From Linum tenue (Eukaryota; Streptophyta; Magnoliopsida; Malpighiales; Linaceae): DNA of 64,000 nt. How positions within the stretch are numbered: the stretch's first letter is position 1; every line of letters starts with the position of its first letter. The position numbers and the translations under genes are program-made. The stretch covers positions 6,794,032-6,858,031 of the forward strand of contig CAMGYJ010000003.1 of assembly GCA_946122785.1 (NCBI GenBank), written 5' to 3'. Under the pieces are notes generated by a model. It worked only from the letters and a program-made list of their open reading frames with translations. It did no database searches and had not been told where the DNA came from. Shown here in pieces: positions 57,449 to 64,000 of the stretch.

Positions 57449-57761
57449 TCTTATTAATTGATTCAAATTTTTAGAAGAAATTGAATCAAGCAAGAAGATT
57501 TCAAGTGGAATAGCTATCCTAAATATAATTAAACATATAAGTATGTTAATGTTGCATAAGGGTTTAATAAACTTGCGTTACTGTCGCCTAATTTTGGTAA
57601 CCTGCAAGTGCTTCGTCAACACGTGGCTATAGGAGTGGAGGAAGGCTGCTTCTCGATTTTTATCCAAAGGTGGAGGTGTGAAACTATGTGGAGGTGGAAA
57701 CTTTATTGATTGAAGGTTCAAGCTCTTAGGGGAGTAAAAAATCGACATCTTTGAATAGAGG

Positions 57762-58170
57762 TGTGAATTATCAATACAATCCACCAAACCGATTCAATCT
57801 ATCCATTTAAATATCTAACTAATCCAATCCATTTTAATTTTATACATATCATCCAAATCCAATTGGACTGGTGAATTTATAAATTAGATTTATGGATCAT
57901 TAGCAAATTACAATTTAGTATCTATACTTTTATAGTTTACATTTTGGTACCTAAAATTTAATTTTGTAGACTAAAATATTATTGGAAATTTATATTTTGG
58001 TACCTAAATTTTTTTATTATGACATTTTAGTACCTAAAGTTTCCAAAATTTGGATATTGGTCCAAGACTTTGATGTCATTTGGATTCATTAATTAATCCA
58101 CCAATCCATATGATCCTTGCATCTCCCAATTCAATTCACCAATTCATTAATTCAATCCATTTGCCACCTG
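57762..58170. repeat. Dispersed repeat, copy 2 (MITE-like)
   Basis: Partner of 54573-54940. The left end AGGTGTGAATTATC and the right end CATTTGCCACCTGT (inverted: ACAGGTGGCAAATG) look like imperfect terminal inverted repeats of hAT type. Confidence 0.6.
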
Positions 58171-58187
58171 TACATTTGAAGGCATCT

Positions 58188-58394
58188 AAGGAGCATGGGT
58201 TTTGGTTGGGGAGTAAATCGGAGAGGAGTTATCGTGGGTTGGATAAGACGTCGCGGCCGAGGAGAAGGGTGGTGGCGATGGAGATAGAGGGAGGAGGGAG
58301 AAGTGTTGGGTTTTGGTTGGTATTGGGATTTATGGGAGATGCGTTTCTCAACACAACACTGATCATTGTCAACGATGGGAGGGAAGCACCATAG
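58188..58394 (+). other. Unrecognised open frame
   Basis: The plus frame reads HGFWLGSKSERSYRGLDK and ends GFMGDAFLNTTLIIVND with stop at 58394. It is GC-richer than its surroundings and has a basic middle (SRPRRRVVAMEIEGGGR), which could be an exon fragment of a host gene. I recognise no family, and no splice sites or start clearly support it. Confidence 0.25.
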
Positions 58395-61381
58395 AAGGGC
58401 AAGTTCGACATTCAAGAGAAAAACATAGCTACTAACAGATTGGGCCGTCAAAGAAAAATTCAAAAGATAGGCTCCTATTTTTTGTATCATTATTGGACAT
58501 TGCTTATGAGAAAAGGACTCACATCATAACCAAATCCTATTTTTTGTTTTATAATTGATGTATCTTTGGATGGTTTTCATTGAATTGGTAATATTGGCAG
58601 GGGAAAACATGGGAATCTTGAGGAAAAAATTGGCCCATGCAATTTGCAACCTACTATCGTAGAACTATGTTAATATGGATAATGTAGGTGTTTGCTCCAT
58701 TTTTATTATCAATTTCCTGTGTTGCAGCCTACAGGTGGCCATGTATTGAAAAGTAAGAACAAATTAATGCGACTCTATCTTGGACGTGGATTACATAGAT
58801 TGAGCAAAGAAGGGTAAATACTAATTATTGATCAAACATTTTCCTTATTCTTTTCTATTAGCCAAATGAATTACTAATAATTAGCCAAAAAAAATTTTAA
58901 TGCATCAAAATTTTAGCCATTTTCAGTTATCGTTAATAATTTAGGAACTCTTTTCTTAGTTAAAGTAGTAAATTTTTGGAATGTTAACCTCTGTGAGTTT
59001 CTTCCAAATCAGTATCGTGTTGCCAAGTCAATATTACTAATAAAATTGATGGATGACTGTGAAATATAATCACAGTCATGATGAGTTAAGGGTGTTGATA
59101 CGAAAATTTTGAAAAGAGAGACTTGATCTATTTTGGTCCTCTAATGTCTCTAATTTAGTCATGTGTATTTCTTATAATTTCAAGCTTCATTAACAATGTG
59201 TTGATTTCACCTGCACTTCCTTTTGAGGTGATGCACGGGTTACTATTCAAAGACCTCACGCCGTAATGAAACAAATTTCATTGTGGAGTGCATGGATAGG
59301 CTATTAGCAACTCAAGACTTGAATAGTTGTAGGCTTCCCTTTGCATGCCTCTGTTGGCGTGGGATGCTAAGAGGGAAAGAAAGATACTATTTTCCATTCT
59401 TTCCTTACTACATACCCTCCGTGTCATGGCTAGCTATTCAAACCATGTTCATTTAGAGGGTATCGTGGCATGCCTTACGCTGAGGAATGCTTGATATGTC
59501 GGCCATCATGTTGGCCATTTAACATTGAGCTTGTTGACACCCCAAATTCCAAAGGGAAAGGACATGAGGCTTGAGATACTTGTCATTGATCAATCGATCA
59601 TGCAACATCCCATCCTCTTTAACAAGTAGGCCCCATTGAATTGGGTAGCATGGATGGTAAATGATTCATGTCAGACACCCAGTTAGCTACTCATACCATG
59701 AACGTGGCATGGTGTACCCACCAATCAAACGAGCATAGGGGCTCCATAGACCCAGTCACATGACTTGTTGCTTACCAGTCATGGCAAGGTCCTCACATTG
59801 CAAGTGTTACAACACTTCGTCATTTTGTAGCCATACTTGGCATATGAATTTTTCTTCTCTTTTTTCTACTAGTATTTTTATTTGTTTAATTATTATAGTA
59901 AGGAGTGACAGACGTTATTGATTTCCATACCCTTTGCCAACCACTAATGTGTCAAAGGTGTACTCCTACAGCCAAGTCCATGGATTAAACCTGACCAACC
60001 ATCCCCTCTTTCGGGGAAACGACTCTTTTGATGTTGGTTTAAAAATTTTCAACTTAATGACAAATGGTAGCCGATTGACTTGTCTTGCCTTGGTGGGATT
60101 GCAAGGGGTCCCATGCTTGTCAGCCTGATGCACCTTACTAGACATTTTGGGTTGATGTTGAACCCGATGTGTTGGCTTCTTTCGATCTGGTGCACTAGAC
60201 ATTTTCAAATCCTTTGACTCATCAAAGGGGCCAGAGGTTGTCATCTGCCTCAATTTACCCCAACTTGGCACATGCTCACTCTTCCAATATGGTTGAGTAG
60301 ACGGGTGTTTGGACTTACAGAGGTGACGACCACTCTTGTGGCCAACTTGACTGTTTCCAAACCTCATGTCTTCTTGTCTTTTACACTGAACACATAACCA
60401 ACCTTAGTCTTATGTAAGACCATGTCTGGTTCCTTGTCTTATTCATGTTTCCTTGTCTGCCATTCATGTTAGGCATGCCATGAGGTCTATTAGGCATGGG
60501 CTTGCCTCCCTGACCACTCTTTGACACACTCTCATAGTTAGGAACCTTGTGGGTGCTCCCCTATCCACTACATGTCGCTGGAGATATGCCCATCATACCA
60601 CTTTTCATGGTTATTGACATGCCCCCTTGCCATACTTAGCTACCCTATCATGCTTACTATAAGCATGTGTTGCTTGGGTTTGTTGTGGTTTCTTGGGCAT
60701 GTCTATATGTCTACTGTTTGTGGTTGAGGACATGCCCCCTGTCCACTACATCGAGCTGATGACATGCCCGACATGTCATCATTAGGCAACAAAGATTGTG
60801 TTTTGTTGGACACACCCTTTTGTTCACCTCACTTGACATCAACTTGCCTCCGAGCCTAACACTTCACCTTCAACTAGTGAGGCGGTATGCTTCCAATCCC
60901 TCCTTGTTGCCCCCTTGATGTATCGTATCCATCAGGCTTGCTGGGCATGGATGGAAACAAAGTTGAGCATGCTTTTGGTAACACATCTTCAGTGGGTGTG
61001 TCTCCACCAACTCTCACATTCGAGCAAGGTCTTGCCTCTGAGACGGTTTTTAAAGTATTTGTCTACACAGGCAGTTGCTTTACACGATTGGTGAATTTGG
61101 GAGTGAAATTCTCTCCATAACCTCCATGTTGAAGAGGTGGTTGATTTTTCACCGACAGCGATGCGCTCTCTGACCGTGGCTGAATAGTCCAGCCATTGGA
61201 GTCTAGAATACTCATATCCCTAGTAGCAATGCTTGATGGTGGATCTACACTAAAAATCCTTTGAATTCGAATTTTGTCCTAAATAACTAAGTCGAATTCG
61301 GACGGATATTCAAAGTTGCAGATATTTTTGCAATCACTAGTCAAATTACAGACAAATTTCTTAATAACTATGCTTTTAAAT
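58395..61381. other. Degenerate region, possibly an old transposon
   Basis: 58395-59210 is AT-rich with nothing recognised. From about 59210 to 61260 the sequence changes: GC is higher and words such as GACATGCCC, GGGCATG and CACTTGACATC recur. A minus-strand frame at 59966-60367 (GRHLCKSKHPSTQPYWKSE) and a plus frame at 60887-61120 stay open for 130 and 77 codons. I recognise no domain. It may be the corpse of a DNA transposon or retroelement ORF. 61261-61381 is AT-rich. Confidence 0.3.
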
Positions 61382-61445
61382 AAAGAATCTTACCGAATCC
61401 AATACATTAGCATAAAAAAAGAATCTTACCGAATCCAATACATTA
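61382..61445. repeat. Short tandem duplication, 36-bp period
   Basis: AAAGAATCTTACCGAATCCA and the eight bases after it occur at 61382 and again at 61418. Confidence 0.85.
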
Positions 61446-62023
61446 ATTATCGGACCAACGAAAAGAGAGATGAAAAGAATAAGGATCAACATTAAGGGAA
61501 GTGAAATTAGGGGAAGGCCAAAAGGTTGAAGCCTTTCGGATCAGATGAAATGAGACCGATGCCTCGCTGCGTCTCAATTAGAAAAGGGAATATGTTGGGT
61601 GCCCACCTCACTCACTCACTTACCCACATTCGACCGATCACCATTTCCTTACTCGTGCCTTTGGGTTGCGTGGAAATAGAATATAATAGAGAACAGTAGA
61701 GAAAGAAGGTGGCTGCCTGCTTTTGCTTTGTGCTTGATTCAAAAGTATGAATAATGCTACGACCTACGTTTCAAATTATCTGAACTCTTCTTTTTCCCTC
61801 TTCTTTTTTGTAGAATCAAGTTTTAACTTAAAGTTCGTTGAAGGAGCCATTCAGTGATACGGTATAGTGTCATAGTTGGTCATTACTAATTAGTTTCATT
61901 CTATCTCGATCTACTTAAGATATACTATAGTTAGTGGTACGTGGGAATAGTAACAAAATCTAGTGACTCAAATTGGATACACGGTTACAATGAGACCAAA
62001 ATTATGTCTAGGGCTCGTTTGGT

Positions 62024-62387
62024 TGATAGAAACCCGATTTTCGAGATTTATCATAATTACTATTATTAGGATTCTATTAGATATGGTTAGTAGTCTTTGA
62101 GTCACATTAGGTTAGTTTATTAGGTTTTTGCAGTCTTTCGTTATAAATATGTACTTTGCGTTTTATTCAGAATCAATAGGAAGCATATTAAGAAAATCTC
62201 CTAAACCCTAATCTTCCCTAATCCTCTCAAATTCTCTTCTATCCCTATTCTAGCCATCGGCTATTCTATTCTTGTTCTTTCCCAAATTCTCAATCTCTAT
62301 CCCTAATCTCTTCTCGATCCCTAAAATCTCCTTCAATCCCCAATTTTCCAACCCAATCGATAGAACCCTAGAAATAGGTTTCTATCA
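62024..62387 (+). repeat. 5' LTR of an LTR element that runs off the window
   Basis: The LTR starts TGATAGAAACC and ends GGTTTCTATCA, perfect 11-bp inverted ends. It contains a TATA box (TATAAATA, 62142-62149) and a CCCTAATCTC-rich leader. The primer site follows after two bases. The partner LTR is expected beyond 64000. At 364 bp it is small, in the Copia/TRIM/LARD range. Confidence 0.85.
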
Positions 62388-62389
62388 AT

Positions 62390-62407
62390 TGGTATCAGAG
62401 CCTGGTT
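62390..62407 (+). other. Primer-binding site for initiator tRNA-Met
   Basis: TGGTATCAGAGCCTGGTT is complementary to the 3' end of plant initiator tRNA-Met except for one base (CCTGG where the tRNA predicts CCAGG). The same variant is in the decayed tRNA at 57378-57448. Confidence 0.88.
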
Positions 62408-62419
62408 ACAAATCTGAGT

Positions 62420-64000
62420 TTGTCACAACTCTCAACCAGGTACGAACATGTGTTTGAAGACCTCGAACCAAGCATCACTAGGACAGAGTATCGTCGGTAC
62501 GTTCGCTTCTCCTTCTTCATGCCTGGGTTCGAGAGAGAGCACATAGAGGTACAGAGAACGTCATTCAATGAGCTGATTATTATGGCAGAGCTTCCATTGG
62601 GTTATGAACATAGATGGATCCGTTTCAAGAGGCACATCGAACTCGAGGAATTTTACGATGTTGCACACTGTAGTGCTGGCTTCGGAATATGCAGTCTCAA
62701 CGTCCGGGTTCCAAGGATAATTCCCCCAGTTGTAACCGAAGAAGATGATCCGGCCGTGAAAGACTTCAGCGACCAGCCGCCGCTTCCGAGGACCACCGCA
62801 TGGCTTCCTGATTTGCTGCTTTCAACCGCCACCACCAACCTGTCGAGTTATGAAGCCAAGACCAAACCTCTGCCAATTGACGTTGTGTCAACCACCAACC
62901 ACCAGGAAAAGTACTCGACGCCACTCGAGCCGGTGGAGAGAGAGGTCATATCGAAGGAGAAATCAGCGGAGGAGACTCAGCAAACCCCGACGTCTTCCTC
63001 CGAGGCGATGGTAGGGGAGCAATCCCTAGCGGCTTCGACTGCCACATCGAGTGCTGAGGAGCCTGCATTGGATCTGGAAGGGGAGAAGGTTAATCATAGA
63101 ACAAACCCAATCCTATTGGAAACTCCAATCGGTGGCTGGAAATTCAGGAAGAAGAAATCGAGATCCGGCGGGGGAGAGCTGGGAACTGCTGCACCACCGC
63201 CGCCAAAAAAAATGACGAAGAAGGAATCGTTGATGAGGGAGCCATTGTGGACGAAGACGGCGACCATGGAAAAGAAGCTGAAGTCGACGTCGATGAAGGA
63301 GGATCAAAGGCGAGGAGATGGATTTGATTTCGAGAAACAGAAGAGCCAGGAAAAGTCATCGATGCTTCGTGTGAACTCAAGTGAGGACAAAGAGATCCCC
63401 AATGGCGCTCCACTCTTGTCATTTCGCATGATTTCAGAAACCCATACTGCAAGGATTCTGGAAATGGGAACAGCACGGGCTAAGTGCGGAGTTGACAACA
63501 CCAAGCGAGGGGAGCCAGAGGACACAAGCAGCCGCCGGGTTGGCTGGTCGGAGCTTCGAGGTGAGCAATGGGCGTGACGTGGGTTGGCAGCCCCAGTCGT
63601 AACAACGATTAACGAAATACTGGAGCCTAAGAAGATGTTCGCAAGATCGGGTTTGGCTCTCAGCCGCCTGGAGGACAACGCGCCGAGGGAGATCGAGATG
63701 AAGAAGAAATCCTCGACGCGGAGGACCGGCAGCGAACGAGGAATCAACATCCAGACGGCGACAGTCCGTCGGGTCTACTCTCATGCGGCGCAGGTGGCGT
63801 TGCAATCATCGGGAACGCCATTTGTCGTGATGGTGCCGGGCGGGCGTTCGATGGTTGCCTCAGAGGTAGCGGCGGCAAAGATGAAGCTGGAGGCAGGTGG
63901 AATCTTCTGCCTGAGGAGCAGTTCGCCGTCGGATGAGAAGTTGTCGGGGAAAAAGACGGAGAGGGAGCGGACGGCTACAGAGGGCTGTGCTTTTCCTCTC
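62420..64000 (+). CDS. HSP20-like (RTM2-type) ORF inside an LTR element, partial
   Basis: A long open frame follows the primer site where gag is expected. Its N-terminal 110 residues (VFEDLEPSITRTEYRR, FSFFMPGFEREHIEVQRTS, ELPLGYEHRWIRFKRHIEL, SLNVRVPR) have the layout of a plant HSP20/alpha-crystallin domain of the RTM2 kind. The matching points are the YEDFEP-like start, PGF-K/R-E...V, the xRPLG...WxRFxK block and a final beta-strand ending in VP. The rest is Ser/Thr/Pro/Lys-rich with basic stretches (KFRKKKSRS, PPPPKKMTKK). TGA at 63575-63577 interrupts it, but the same frame stays open to the window edge, including FVVMVPGGRSMVASEVAA. No ATG opens the frame: the first in-frame codon after the upstream stop that could serve is a TTG at 62420, and the first ATG is 62519, inside the domain. 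The start is therefore lost, or comes from an upstream exon. No Copia gag, zinc knuckle or protease is visible. An atypical gag is the alternative. Confidence 0.6.

Noticed and set aside
62420..62422. TTG as start codon of the HSP20-like frame
   Set aside because: It merely opens the frame after an upstream stop; plant translation would normally need ATG. The true start is unresolved.

Overview
This window is nuclear DNA from a flowering plant, most likely a eudicot. The evidence is a typical plant class II LBD gene with a 117-nt GT-AG intron, an initiator tRNA-Met relic of plant type, and retroelement lineages known only from plants (Tat-type and Athila-type Ty3/Gypsy, L1-type LINEs with plant ORF1, TRIM, CACTA, MULE, Tourist). 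I cannot name the species from sequence alone. All numbers are by-eye readings.

Layout. 1-6060 is a graveyard of old retroelements: an antisense LTR related to the Athila-like element further in, a heavily decayed antisense LINE, two more LTR-like segments and an antisense TRIM relic. 7128-7844 holds the one clear host gene, an LBD37/38/39-like transcription factor. 8803-10037 is a complete non-autonomous hAT element with 8-bp target duplications. From 10691 to 49407 lies one deeply nested structure: a MULE-like element with long inverted repeats is split by a CACTA element (11897-49296, 3-bp duplication). The CACTA is itself split by a Tat-type Gypsy (12007-33107), by a coding-poor LTR element (36363-42796) and by a TIR element that contains an L1-type LINE (43400-48221). 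The Tat element's 5' LTR is split by an Athila-type element (21992-32234). Small MITEs sit inside several layers. 49988-64000 holds palindromic repeat fields, a large foldback element, another antisense LTR, a 5'-truncated LINE, a decayed initiator tRNA-Met gene and, at the right edge, the start of an LTR element (62024 onward).

The most unusual item is that right-edge element. It has a 364-bp LTR with perfect 11-bp inverted ends and a tRNA-iMet primer site, followed not by gag but by a long reading frame whose beginning looks like a plant HSP20-like (RTM2-type) domain. It runs out of the window, interrupted by a single stop. The second is an antisense multi-exon gene inside the Tat element with its own TATA box, three ordinary introns and two intron-like segments of only 30 and 23 nt, the shorter of which must be removed to keep the frame open. 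The third is the Athila-type element, whose protease is joined in frame to the extreme C-terminus of the polyprotein, with RT, RNase H and integrase core missing, but which keeps intact-looking LTRs and a large extra ORF.

Apart from the LBD gene, nothing here forms a host pathway. The coding material belongs to mobile elements, most of it broken by frameshifts and stops. I found no rRNA, CRISPR or prokaryotic features.
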